Assembly (NCBI GenBank): GCA_028873965.1 | Contig: JAPPMU010000062.1 | Coordinates: 1 to 64,000 of the forward strand | Length of the DNA stretch: 64,000 nucleotides | Origin: Chloroflexota bacterium | Lineage (GTDB): Bacteria > Chloroflexota > Dehalococcoidia > Lucifugimonadales > UBA3495 | Direction of reading: 5' to 3' | Part shown: piece by piece, positions 36,691-44,304 of the stretch | Position numbering within the stretch: the first letter of the stretch is position 1 | Layout of the letters: every line of letters begins with the position of its first letter | The notes under the pieces: model-generated | Seen by the model: only the letters and a program-made list of their open reading frames with translations | What the model was told of the DNA's origin: nothing | Database searches by the model: none | Program-made: the position numbers and the translations under genes

Positions 36691-37020
36691 ATGATTGCGC
36701 TGATTGTGGAAATCAACATCAAGCCCGGCTTCAAGGACCAGTTCATGGCCTCGATGCTGGGGGACGCCAGGGGTTCCAACAACGACGAGCCGGGATGCCT
36801 GCGCTTCGACGTGCTGCAGGACACCGAGGACGAGAACAAGATCCACCTGTTCGAGGTGTACGAGGACGAGGCGGCGGTGGAAGCCCACCGCAACGCTCCG
36901 CACTTCATCAAGTGGCGGGAGGAGTGCGCGGACTGGTTCGCCACCGAGAACATCCGCAAGCTCGCCACGCCGGTGTATCCGGCGCCGGAGCAGTGGGAGA
37001 AGCGGCCTCCGGTGGACTGA
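36691..37020 (+). CDS. Antibiotic biosynthesis monooxygenase (ABM/YgiN-like)
   Basis: A 109-residue dimeric ferredoxin-like-fold protein of the ABM family. It begins IALIVEINIKPGFKDQFMAS and shows NDEPGCLRFDVLQDTEDENK and HLFEVYEDEAAVEAHRNAPH. Family members act as quinol or small-molecule monooxygenases, or as stress proteins. A RBS (AAAGGAG) precedes ATG 36691 and is part of a repeat remnant. A hairpin terminator follows. Confidence 0.85.
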   Translation: MIALIVEINIKPGFKDQFMASMLGDARGSNNDEPGCLRFDVLQDTEDENKIHLFEVYEDEAAVEAHRNAPHFIKWREECADWFATENIRKLATPVYPAPEQWEKRPPVD

Positions 37021-37041
37021 TTGCGGACCTCCAGTTCAACC

Positions 37042-37075
37042 AAAGGGGCAGGTGATGAGCCTGCCCCTTTTGATT
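37042..37075 (+). terminator. Rho-independent terminator
   Basis: An 11-bp stem, AAAGGGGCAGG (37042-37052) with CCTGCCCCTTT (37060-37070), then TTGATTTT. It ends the ABM transcript. Confidence 0.8.
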
Positions 37076-37089
37076 TTCATACCGACGGG

Positions 37090-37238
37090 CTAGACATTGT
37101 GGACATTCCGCGTCATTCCGGCGAAAGCCGGAATCCAGTGCGTACAAGATAAGGTCAACGTTCTGGTGGCAGCGATTTCCTGGGTTCCTGCTTTCGCAGG
37201 AACGACGGAGTCATGCTTCAAATCTCAACGCCACCTAG
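37090..37238. mobile_element. MITE-like element, family 3, ending on a stop codon
   Basis: About 150 bp with CTAG at both ends (37090-37093 and 37235-37238). Inside are diverged terminal repeats (left GACATTGTGGACATTCC; right reverse complement GTGGCGTTGAGATTTGAAGC) and two hairpin units (ATTCCGGCGAAAGCCGGAAT and GTTCCTGCTTTCGCAGGAAC). The right CTAG supplies the TAG stop of the aminotransferase gene. CTAG targeting with TA duplication is known for IS630-type elements, which this resembles. Confidence 0.6.
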
Positions 37239-38560
37239 TCGATCTGTCGTTGCAGCACTCGCTTGAAGCCCCGCACGAAGGCGTCGATCTCAACCTCGCC
37301 CAATTCGGTGGATACCGCGCCCACGAGATTGGGGGCAAGCAGGAAGCCTTCGTTGAGCATCCCGATGAACACCCGTCCCGCCAGCGCTTTGTCGGTGGCG
37401 GCAATGTCTCGGTAGTTGTGGAGCGGGCCGGCGCCAAAGTGAATGCCGAACAGGGAGCCGGCTCCGGTGACCACTACGGGCTGTTCCAGTTCCGCGCAAA
37501 CCTGGCGGATGCCCTGCCGGAGCATCTCCGCCAACTCGGCGAGGCGGCGGTACACCGTCGGGGTAAGCTGGTTGAGGGTGGCGACACCGGCGGCCATGCT
37601 GATGGGGTTGGCGTTGAAGGTGCCGCCGTGGGCAATGGCGGACCCTTGGAGCGGACTGTATTGCGCCATGACGTCGGACCGGCCACCGAAAGCGCCCACC
37701 GGGAAGCCGCCGCCGATGATCTTCCCCAGGGCGGTCATGTCCGGCGTGACGCCGTAGTATTCCTGGGCGCCGCCGGGGGCGACGCGGAAGCTGATGACCT
37801 CGTCGAATATCAGCAGGGCGCCGCTGTCGTCGGCGAATTCGCGCAGCATGGTCAAATACGCCGGGTCGGCGGGCAGCATCCCCACTGAGCCCATCACCGG
37901 CTCGACGATCACCGCGGCCAGGTCGTCGCGATTCTCCTCCAGGATGTTGCGGGCGACTTCCACGTCGTTGTAGGGGACAATCACCGCCTGGTCCAGGACG
38001 CCGTCAGCCAGACCGGCGCTGGACGCAACCGGCTCGGGATGGTCGTAGGGGCCGCCAGTGGCGGGATCGATGCGCAGGCTGACCAGGACGGCATCATGGG
38101 TGCCGTGGTAGCCGCCCTCCACTTTGGCAAACTTGCTGCGGCCGGTGAAGGCACGGGCTGCCCGAATCGTGTTGAGCGTGGCCTCGGTGCCGGAGTTGGT
38201 GAAACGCACCTGGTCGAAGGAGGGGATGCGTTCGCACAGCAACTTTGCCAACTCCACCTGATGACGGTTGGGCGAGTTGTACGCCAGGCCCAGCTCCATC
38301 TGTTGCCGGGCGGCGTCGAGCACGGGCGCGGGGCCGTGGCCCAGGATCATCGTGGTCATCGTGTTGATGAAGTCCAGGCGTTCCACCCCGTCGGCATCGG
38401 TGACCACCGCCCCCTGGGCACGCTCGGTGAAGATGGGGTACGGGTTCCAGAAGATGGAATGACGGCTATCGCCGTCGGGCAGGTACCGGCAAGCCTCCTC
38501 CCAGATCGCGCGGGATTTGGGGGTGGTCTCGAGGTAGCGGGTTATCTCGTCTGCGGGCAA
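37235..38560 (-). CDS. Class III aminotransferase, glutamate-1-semialdehyde aminomutase-like
   Basis: A 441-residue PLP enzyme of the aspartate aminotransferase superfamily, class III. It begins at TTG with PADEITRYLETTPKSRAIWE. Motifs are FTNSGTEATLNTIRAARAFT, LIFDEVISFRVAPGGAQEYY and the PLP-Lys in MTALGKIIGGGFPVGAFGG. It resembles HemL but has no tetrapyrrole neighbours, so an amino acid or amine transaminase is equally possible. Its stop TAG lies in the end of a MITE. Confidence 0.88.
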   Translation of the reverse strand: MPADEITRYLETTPKSRAIWEEACRYLPDGDSRHSIFWNPYPIFTERAQGAVVTDADGVERLDFINTMTTMILGHGPAPVLDAARQQMELGLAYNSPNRHQVELAKLLCERIPSFDQVRFTNSGTEATLNTIRAARAFTGRSKFAKVEGGYHGTHDAVLVSLRIDPATGGPYDHPEPVASSAGLADGVLDQAVIVPYNDVEVARNILEENRDDLAAVIVEPVMGSVGMLPADPAYLTMLREFADDSGALLIFDEVISFRVAPGGAQEYYGVTPDMTALGKIIGGGFPVGAFGGRSDVMAQYSPLQGSAIAHGGTFNANPISMAAGVATLNQLTPTVYRRLAELAEMLRQGIRQVCAELEQPVVVTGAGSLFGIHFGAGPLHNYRDIAATDKALAGRVFIGMLNEGFLLAPNLVGAVSTELGEVEIDAFVRGFKRVLQRQID

Positions 38561-38587
38561 AATTGAACTCCCTTGTTGAAGCAGGAT

Positions 38588-38737
38588 TTAGAGCCTGTTG
38601 ACATTTCCCGTCATTCCGGCTTTCGCCGGAATCCGAAGAATACACAACAAGACCAACGTCACTTCTGCAATAGCCTTCCTGGGTTCCTGCTTTCGCAGGA
38701 ACGACGGTGTGATTTTCAAAATGCCAACACTGGCTAA
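38588..38737. mobile_element. MITE-like element, family 3, ending on a stop codon
   Basis: A 150-bp element with inverted ends TTAGAGCCTGTTGACATTT (38588) and the reverse complement TTAGCCAGTGTTGGCATTTT (ending 38737), holding hairpin units ATTCCGGCTTTCGCCGGAAT and GTTCCTGCTTTCGCAGGAAC. It is close to the copy at 37090-37238 in its interior. The right end contains the TAG stop of the MFS gene. Confidence 0.65.
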
Positions 38738-40140
38738 TTGTCTCCGCCGGCGGGACTGGCCGCGGCCGCCACCGGACGGGCCTCACCGCGGAAGTAGATA
38801 CCGCGCCAGAAGCCGCTGCCAACCAGTGTTCCGACAACCACGATTGTGAACGCGGCGCCCGCAATCGCCATGACGTTGCCCGGCGACCAGAAGTCTGCCA
38901 GGCGGCCGTACAGCAGGTTGGCGAAGGCCATGCTGCCGCCGACGTGCATGGAGTACACGGAGGAAACGCGGCCGCGAATTTCATCGGGCACGACCGATTG
39001 GATAATGGTGTGAGTGATGGTCATGAAACCGGAAGTGCCCAATCCCATCAAGATCGCCGCGATCATGGAAATCCCGGTCTGGGCCGAGAGCCCCAACCCG
39101 ATTGGGGTCAGGCTGCTGGTGAAACCGAGGAACAGGAATACCCGCCCTCGGGTCATGTGGCTCACGATACCGCCCACGAAGATTGACGAGAGCAACGCTC
39201 CGATGCCCAGGGCGGCCATCAGCGCATACACGTCGTTTTCGCTGAACGTGACGCCGTCGGGCGACAATTTCTCCAGGGCAAGGGGCGGCAGCATTGACTC
39301 GAAGGACATCACCAGCACGCAGTGAGCCAGGGCCATGAGTATGATGCCGAACACCAGGGGAGTGCTGTACGAGTAGGCGAACCCGGCAGCGGTGTTGGCC
39401 CAGAAGCTGCGCCGGCGGTCAATGACGCCCGAAGACACGGTGCGGATGCTGAGCGCGGCGCCCAGCGCGACCAAGTAGAAAACCGCGCAGGCCCAGAAAA
39501 CAATTGCCGAGGTTCCGATGGTGAGCACCAGGTTCTGGATACTGAACGCCGCGCCACCCCCGCCGAACAGCACGCTGCTGCCCACCGTCGCGGACACCGC
39601 CAACAGTATCGCCGGACCCACCGCCCGCGAACCCTGCTGCATGGCCTCGTTGAGAGCCACGGCGTTGGGCAGGAGTGCCCGGTCCACCAGGTTCGGCGTC
39701 AACGCCTGGGCCGCGGTCTGCTGTGTCGCGCGCAGGGTGCCGTTCACGATGGCGAGCAGCAGCACGTACCACGGGTTGTCGACACCGATCATCACCAGGA
39801 CCGCCATGATCGCTGCTTGGGTGAGCTGCAAAGCATAGACCCACTGCAACAGGGTCTTGCGGGTCATCTTATCGGCAAGGTAGCCGATGAACGGGGTCGC
39901 GAAGAACCGGGGCGACATGGCGGCGAAGGTGATCAAGCCGACCCAGAGGCCCCAGGTGCCCTGGAGCTCGGGGATGCTGTAAACCCACGCGCCGCGAGCG
40001 ACGATCAGGGCCCACGCGCCGCTGCCGCTGGACAGGGAAGCGATGGCCAGGAACCGGAAATCGCGGAACACCAGGGCCGCAAGGAACCGATAGGCTTTTT
40101 GCTGAAAAAAGTTACGCTGCGGGGCGGGAGCCGTGGCCAT
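38734..40140 (-). CDS. MFS transporter
   Basis: A 468-residue major facilitator protein with about 12 predicted membrane segments. It starts FFQQKAYRFLAALVFRDFRF, includes ATPFIGYLADKMTRKTLLQW (the cytoplasmic loop 2-3 motif) and SVVPDEIRGRVSSVYSMHVG, which resembles EntS/enterobactin-exporter-like permeases. A drug or siderophore export role is possible; the substrate is unknown. It has its own strong promoter at 40282-40309 and an approximately 135-nt leader. The stop TAG falls within a MITE end. Confidence 0.88.
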   Translation of the reverse strand: MATAPAPQRNFFQQKAYRFLAALVFRDFRFLAIASLSSGSGAWALIVARGAWVYSIPELQGTWGLWVGLITFAAMSPRFFATPFIGYLADKMTRKTLLQWVYALQLTQAAIMAVLVMIGVDNPWYVLLLAIVNGTLRATQQTAAQALTPNLVDRALLPNAVALNEAMQQGSRAVGPAILLAVSATVGSSVLFGGGGAAFSIQNLVLTIGTSAIVFWACAVFYLVALGAALSIRTVSSGVIDRRRSFWANTAAGFAYSYSTPLVFGIILMALAHCVLVMSFESMLPPLALEKLSPDGVTFSENDVYALMAALGIGALLSSIFVGGIVSHMTRGRVFLFLGFTSSLTPIGLGLSAQTGISMIAAILMGLGTSGFMTITHTIIQSVVPDEIRGRVSSVYSMHVGGSMAFANLLYGRLADFWSPGNVMAIAGAAFTIVVVGTLVGSGFWRGIYFRGEARPVAAAASPAGGDN

Positions 40141-40281
40141 TTCGACACTCCTGCTTGCGACCAAGACCGGGTCGGACGACCGATGAGATCCGGCTACGTG
40201 CGCAGGTCGGAAACCGGCAGATATCCGCCGCCAAACGTGCTGATGCCGTCGTTACCAGTGGTGAACTTGGGTAATTGGCGC

Positions 40282-40309
40282 ATTATAACCCACGCCAACG
40301 GGGGGTCAA
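40282..40309 (-). promoter_or_regulatory. Predicted promoter for the MFS gene
   Basis: On the minus strand TTGACC (40309-40304), 16-bp spacer, TATAAT (40287-40282). It is 142 bp before the MFS ATG, so an untranslated leader of about 135 nt is expected. It lies next to the end of a family 2 element. Confidence 0.7.
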
Positions 40310-40323
40310 ATTGACCGATGCCC

Positions 40324-40460
40324 CTCATGCGTACCCAGCTTGTCATCGCGAGGAGCGCAGCGACGTGGCGATCTCGTTCCCGGGGCGGTGTTCGTTGCCT
40401 TGACGAGATTGCCGCGCTTCGCTCGCAATGACAACACGGGCGGAACTGGGTACGCGTGAG
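40324..40460. mobile_element. MITE-like element, family 2
   Basis: A 137-bp element with 15-bp terminal inverted repeats, CTCATGCGTACCCAG (40324-40338) and CTGGGTACGCGTGAG (40446-40460), one mismatch. The interior has inverted copies of TGTCATCGCGAGGAGCG-type and CGCTTCGCTCGCAATGACA-type sequence, a repeat motif widespread in bacterial genomes. A diverged copy lies at 57321-57456. No coding capacity. Confidence 0.7.
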
Positions 40461-40502
40461 CCGGAACGACGGTGTGATTCTCAAAACGTCAACACGGCCT
40501 AG
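40461..40502. repeat. Remnant end of a family 3 element
   Basis: The sequence read on the minus strand, TAGGCCGTGTTGACGTTTTG and on through ATCACACCGTC, matches the ends of the family 3 copies at 37090 and 38588. The other end is missing; a family 2 element abuts it. Its outer CTAG (40499-40502) is the stop codon of the following gene. Confidence 0.6.
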
Positions 40503-41314
40503 GGCGCACGGGCGCGGTGAAGAAGATGTTGGGGCATGAGGTTGGGTTGGATCAGGTTGAAGTCGATGGGGTTGTGGGGGTTTTCGGCGTTGTGGCGGGT
40601 GAGGTAATCGGCGTAACGAGTGGCGAAGGCGTCGAGATCTTCAAGGTTGCGGATAAACAGGGTTTTGGCGGGAGACTTTCGGGCAGCTTTTTCGAGTTCG
40701 TGGTCGCTGAGGGGGTTGCCGTTGCAGTCGTGGCGGCGGTCTTCGCAAAGGCAGGGGTAGGGATAGCTGGCGTAGTACACGGGGCCGTGCCGGCTGAACT
40801 CGATGTGCTCGGCAAGGCGGCGCTGCGCTTCGACCTCGGCAGGGTCGGGTTCGGGGTCGGCCTGGGTTTCTTCGCAGGCGTCCTGGTCCTGATCTTCGGG
40901 ATCGTGGTTGAAGCCGAGGCGGAGGAGTTCCCTGGCGGCGGAGAGCCGGTGGCAGGGTTTGAAGTCGGGGAGTTGGCCCTGCATTGCGTCGACGAGGAAG
41001 CGGACGGCGGTGCGGCCGTGGTCGGTTTCATCACGGACGATTTCGGCAAGGGCGGAACGGATGCGGCGCGCCGCGTTGTCAGTTTCGGCTTGCGTCTGGG
41101 AGCGCGGATGGGGTTGGGGTGAGCGCCCTGGAGCGGCGTGGTCGACGACAGATTGAGCGGGCTCGAAGCCGAGTTTGACGAGGAGCCGGGCGGCGTCGAG
41201 GCGGTGGCAGGGTTGGGAATCGGGGAGTTCGCCGTGCATGGCACCGATGAGGAAGCGGACGATCAGGCGGCCGTCCTGAGTTTCCTGGGCGATGATGTCG
41301 GCGAGAGCGAACAT
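40499..41314 (-). CDS. Hypothetical protein with two copies of an internal repeat
   Basis: A 271-residue protein, not assigned. A repeat of about 45 residues occurs twice: FALADIIAQETQDGRLIVRF, with ELPDSQPCHRLDAARLLVKL, near the N-terminus, and LAEIVRDETDHGRTAVRF, with QLPDFKPCHRLSAARELLRL, around residues 90-135. A C-terminal region holds a Cys cluster (PYPCLCEDRRHDCNG). There is no membrane segment. The promoter at 41323-41352 leaves only 8 bp before the ATG, suggesting a leaderless transcript. The TAG stop is in a MITE remnant. Confidence 0.75.
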   Translation of the reverse strand: MFALADIIAQETQDGRLIVRFLIGAMHGELPDSQPCHRLDAARLLVKLGFEPAQSVVDHAAPGRSPQPHPRSQTQAETDNAARRIRSALAEIVRDETDHGRTAVRFLVDAMQGQLPDFKPCHRLSAARELLRLGFNHDPEDQDQDACEETQADPEPDPAEVEAQRRLAEHIEFSRHGPVYYASYPYPCLCEDRRHDCNGNPLSDHELEKAARKSPAKTLFIRNLEDLDAFATRYADYLTRHNAENPHNPIDFNLIQPNLMPQHLLHRARAP

Positions 41315-41322
41315 ATATTCTG

Positions 41323-41352
41323 ATTGTAAGTTGGACGGGCAGCGGGTGTCAA
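41323..41352 (-). promoter_or_regulatory. Predicted promoter giving a leaderless mRNA
   Basis: On the minus strand TTGACA (41352-41347), 18-bp spacer, TACAAT (41328-41323), then 8 bp to the ATG at 41314. The expected start of transcription coincides with the start codon. Confidence 0.65.
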
Positions 41353-41398
41353 GGAGAGATTGGCTCTCGCACATTCCCATTTTGCCAAAGTAGTGTCA

Positions 41399-41508
41399 AT
41401 TTACATGGATAAACAGGATGAACGGGATATGACTGGATGTTTGCAGATGGGCATTCCTGGATTCCCGCTTTCGCGGGAATGACGAGGCAGCTTTTTGAAA
41501 AGGCCCTG
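41399..41508. repeat. Repeat remnants upstream of the thiolase
   Basis: Holds ATGGATAAACAGGATGAACG (41405-41424), a short dispersed repeat common in bacteria, then a family 1 MITE half: hairpin unit ATTCCCGCTTTCGCGGGAAT (41461-41480) and terminus CTTTTTGAAAAGGCCCTG (41491-41508). No gene is seen between 41353 and 41597. Confidence 0.5.
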
Positions 41509-41597
41509 CCGGGCCAAGCATAGGTGCGCTACATCAAAAATTGGCCGGAGCCGCACGCGGCTCCGGCCAGAGTGTTAGCCAAACTTCGCACGCAGCG

Positions 41598-42770
41598 TCA
41601 GTCGGGGCGTCCGAACACCGCCACGGAGCAGGTGAAGGAACCCGGGCGTCCGCCGAGGTTGTGGGTTATGCCCAGGTCGGCCTTCTGCAATTGGCGACCG
41701 CCGGCCTTGCCCTGCATCTGCTTGTAAACCTCGTAGATCATGCGGATGCCGCTGGCTCCGATGGGATGGCCGAAGCACTTGAGCCCGCCATCGGTGTTCA
41801 CGGGCAGATCGCCTTCCAGCGAAAACGCGCCGTCGGCGACGTCGGCGCTGGCCTGTCCGCGGGGGCTGAACCCCAGGTCCTCCATGATGATCAGCTCGGT
41901 GATGGTGAAGCAATCGTGGACCATCGCCATGTCGATCTCGGCGCGAGGATCGCTGATGCCGGCTTCCTCGTAGGCGGCCTGGCTGGCGCGAACGGTCTCC
42001 GGGAAGTAGGTGAAGTCCCAATCGTTGCGCAGAACACCGAAGGCCCCAACGGCGAGGCCCAGGCCCTTGACCAGGATGTAGTCGTCGCGCAGGGTGCGGG
42101 CGATCTCCGGCGTGGTGATAATGGCGGCCGCCGCGCCGTCGCTGACGCCGCAACAGTCGTAAAGGCCCAGGGGCCACGCGATCATCGGGGCGTTGATGAT
42201 CTGCTCCTCGCTGACCTCCCGCTGGAAGTGAGCCTTGGAGTTCAACGTCCCGTTGTGATGGTTCTTGGACGCGATCTGGGCCAGCGTGCGCTTGCCGTCG
42301 TCGTAGTCGATGCCGTAGTGGTGGAAGTAGCGCGTGGCCGCCATGGCAAACTGCGAAGGCGGCGGAGTGGGCGGCTCGACGTCTGAGCCGGGGCCGGCGG
42401 CGATGGCCAGACCGGAAAAGCCGCTGTCCTTGAGCTTCTCGACGCCCATGGCCAGGACGATGTCGTACACGCCGGCAGCCACGGCGTAGCACGCGTTGCG
42501 GAAAGCGTCGGTGGCAGTGGCACAGGCGTTTTCCACGCGGGTGATGGGGATGTAATCCAGCTTGAGGGCTTCGGCCAAAGGCTGGCCGGTGCGGAAGCTG
42601 CTGACGGTTCCAAGCCAGGCGGCCTGGATGTCGCCGGCTTCCAGTCCAGCGTCCTCGTAGGCTTCGTAGGCGGCCTCGACCATGAGGTCCGCCGCCGATG
42701 CGTCCCAACGTTCACCAAAACGGGTGCAGCCCATGCCGACCACGGCGACTCGGTCTCGTATTCCGCTCAT
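41598..42770 (-). CDS. Thiolase-family acetyl-CoA acetyltransferase
   Basis: A 390-residue SCP-x-type thiolase. The nucleophile Cys is in VENACATATDAFRNA; the second active-site parts are MVHDCFTITELI, KCFGHPIGASGIRMIYE (His) and SFTCSVAVFG (Cys). It catalyses condensation or cleavage of acyl-CoAs; the direction is not known. A strong RBS (GGAGGAAAG) precedes ATG 42770. The gene is 15 bp downstream of the DUF35-fusion gene, and the two likely form a complex, as archaeal thiolase/HMGS/DUF35 sets do. Confidence 0.88.
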   Translation of the reverse strand: MSGIRDRVAVVGMGCTRFGERWDASAADLMVEAAYEAYEDAGLEAGDIQAAWLGTVSSFRTGQPLAEALKLDYIPITRVENACATATDAFRNACYAVAAGVYDIVLAMGVEKLKDSGFSGLAIAAGPGSDVEPPTPPPSQFAMAATRYFHHYGIDYDDGKRTLAQIASKNHHNGTLNSKAHFQREVSEEQIINAPMIAWPLGLYDCCGVSDGAAAAIITTPEIARTLRDDYILVKGLGLAVGAFGVLRNDWDFTYFPETVRASQAAYEEAGISDPRAEIDMAMVHDCFTITELIIMEDLGFSPRGQASADVADGAFSLEGDLPVNTDGGLKCFGHPIGASGIRMIYEVYKQMQGKAGGRQLQKADLGITHNLGGRPGSFTCSVAVFGRPD

Positions 42771-42785
42771 CGCTCTTTCCTCCAA

Positions 42786-44219
42786 TTACGCGGCAACTGC
42801 CGCCGGCTCAGGCGTGCGCCTGGGTATGGCTTTCCAATAGTAGTTGTGGATGCCGTTGACGACGCGCAGCTTGCGGAAGCTCATTTCCACCGGCATACCG
42901 ATGCGCACCTCGTCCAGCTCGCGGTCGGTCATCATGCACAGGACGCGGCCGCCGCCTTCAAAATCGACGACGGTGACCACCAGCGGGGTATCGACCGCGC
43001 CGGCGATGTAGTCCATGGAATAGGTGAACACCGATGCCGGCGTTTCGCTGAGGCGCACCGGCTCGCCGTCGTCCATCTTGCGGCACTCGACGCATACGCG
43101 CTGCGCCGGGTATTGGACGTAACCGCAACTGCGGCATCGGGCTCCATAAAGCCGCACGTTCTTGTCGCCCTCGCGCCACAACGCAGACACGGAAGGCGAA
43201 GCGGCGGCGGGACGGCGGGAAGCGTCGTCCAGCGTCCAGACCTCGCGCCAACGGGCGTAGGTTTCATAGCTCCCCAGCGTGCGCTTGGCTTCGAGCCAAC
43301 CGGACACACCCATGGGCGGCGCCGGAGCATGGGCAATGGCATCGGTGGCCCGGAAGCCGATAACGTCGCTGCCGTCGCCATACGACACGGCCAACAAAAG
43401 ATCGTCGGGTTCCGCAGTCTCTAAGGCCGACGCCAGGAGCATCGGCGCAAAGGCGGCGCCGGTATTGCCCACCGCGCCGAACAGCGGTTCCTGGACCTGG
43501 CTTTCACCGAATCCCAACTGGCGCGCCAGGCGGGCATGGCGGCGGGCGTCCGGAGCGAAAAGCGCGATTTTCGAGACATCGGACGCTACGATGCCGTTGC
43601 GCTGGCAGTAGCCGCTGACGGCATCGGGGACGATGCGCTCGATGCCCTCTTCGGTGGCGAAACGGTCCTCCCACGTGCGCACGAAGGGGTCGCCGGGCGT
43701 GCGCCACGCATCGAGCATGTTGTCGGTCACGGCGTGGCTGCCGACGTGTTCGGCGATGACTCCCTGCGCCGCTATGACGAAGGAGGCGGCGCCGTCGCCG
43801 GATGCGCGCTCGGTCTCGCCCCGGGGCGGGCCCTGCCGGCTGTCGGCGATGACCACGAGAACCTGGCCGGCCCGTCCGGAAGCCACGGCATCCAGGGCGG
43901 TCTGCACGGCGTTGGTGCCGGCCCGGAGCACGTTGGCGACGTCAACGGCGAAAATGTCGGTGCGTAGGTCAAGCGCCGCGGCCACGATGGCAGCGCACTG
44001 CTTTTCGGCGTAGGGCGGCGTGGTGCTGGCGAACACGATGCCATCGATTAGGGTTCGGTCACGGCCGGCGAGACAGTCGGAACCGGCGGCGACGGCCATG
44101 GTCACGCTGTCTTCGTCGAAGTTGGCTACCGCGCGCTCCTGGCGGGAGTTCCAGCCAACGGTGTCCGCGCCCAAACGGTAGCGAGGGATGTACGCGCCAT
44201 AGGCTGCGATGCCGGCCAA
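42786..44219 (-). CDS. HMG-CoA-synthase-like protein fused to DUF35 zinc ribbon, lacking the active-site Cys
   Basis: A 477-residue protein. The N-terminal 340 residues are HMG-CoA-synthase/ketosynthase-like: GIAAYGAYIPRYRLG, NFDEDSVTMAVAAGSDC, GDGAASFVIA, and FGAVGNTGAAFAPMLLAS. The nucleophile position, usually in A-C-x-A-G-T, reads VLRAGT, so Leu98 replaces Cys. The C-terminal DUF35 has a zinc ribbon (CRSCGYVQYPAQRVCVEC) and an OB fold that binds acyl-CoA in partner complexes. The loss of Cys suggests a scaffold or a changed reaction. TTG 44219 with GGAG is preferred to TTG 44243. Confidence 0.85.
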   Translation of the reverse strand: MAGIAAYGAYIPRYRLGADTVGWNSRQERAVANFDEDSVTMAVAAGSDCLAGRDRTLIDGIVFASTTPPYAEKQCAAIVAAALDLRTDIFAVDVANVLRAGTNAVQTALDAVASGRAGQVLVVIADSRQGPPRGETERASGDGAASFVIAAQGVIAEHVGSHAVTDNMLDAWRTPGDPFVRTWEDRFATEEGIERIVPDAVSGYCQRNGIVASDVSKIALFAPDARRHARLARQLGFGESQVQEPLFGAVGNTGAAFAPMLLASALETAEPDDLLLAVSYGDGSDVIGFRATDAIAHAPAPPMGVSGWLEAKRTLGSYETYARWREVWTLDDASRRPAAASPSVSALWREGDKNVRLYGARCRSCGYVQYPAQRVCVECRKMDDGEPVRLSETPASVFTYSMDYIAGAVDTPLVVTVVDFEGGGRVLCMMTDRELDEVRIGMPVEMSFRKLRVVNGIHNYYWKAIPRRTPEPAAVAA

Positions 44220-44304
44220 GTTACTACTCCAGAGTTGGGACAAGACGTGCCGGGGATGCTATCAGCGGGCGCGACGGAGTGTCAACGAAAGGGCCCGTGC
44301 TACA

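Noticed and set aside
40141-40281. Riboswitch in the long leader of the MFS gene
   Set aside because: The leader of about 135 nt has no recognisable conserved aptamer core; it may simply be untranslated.
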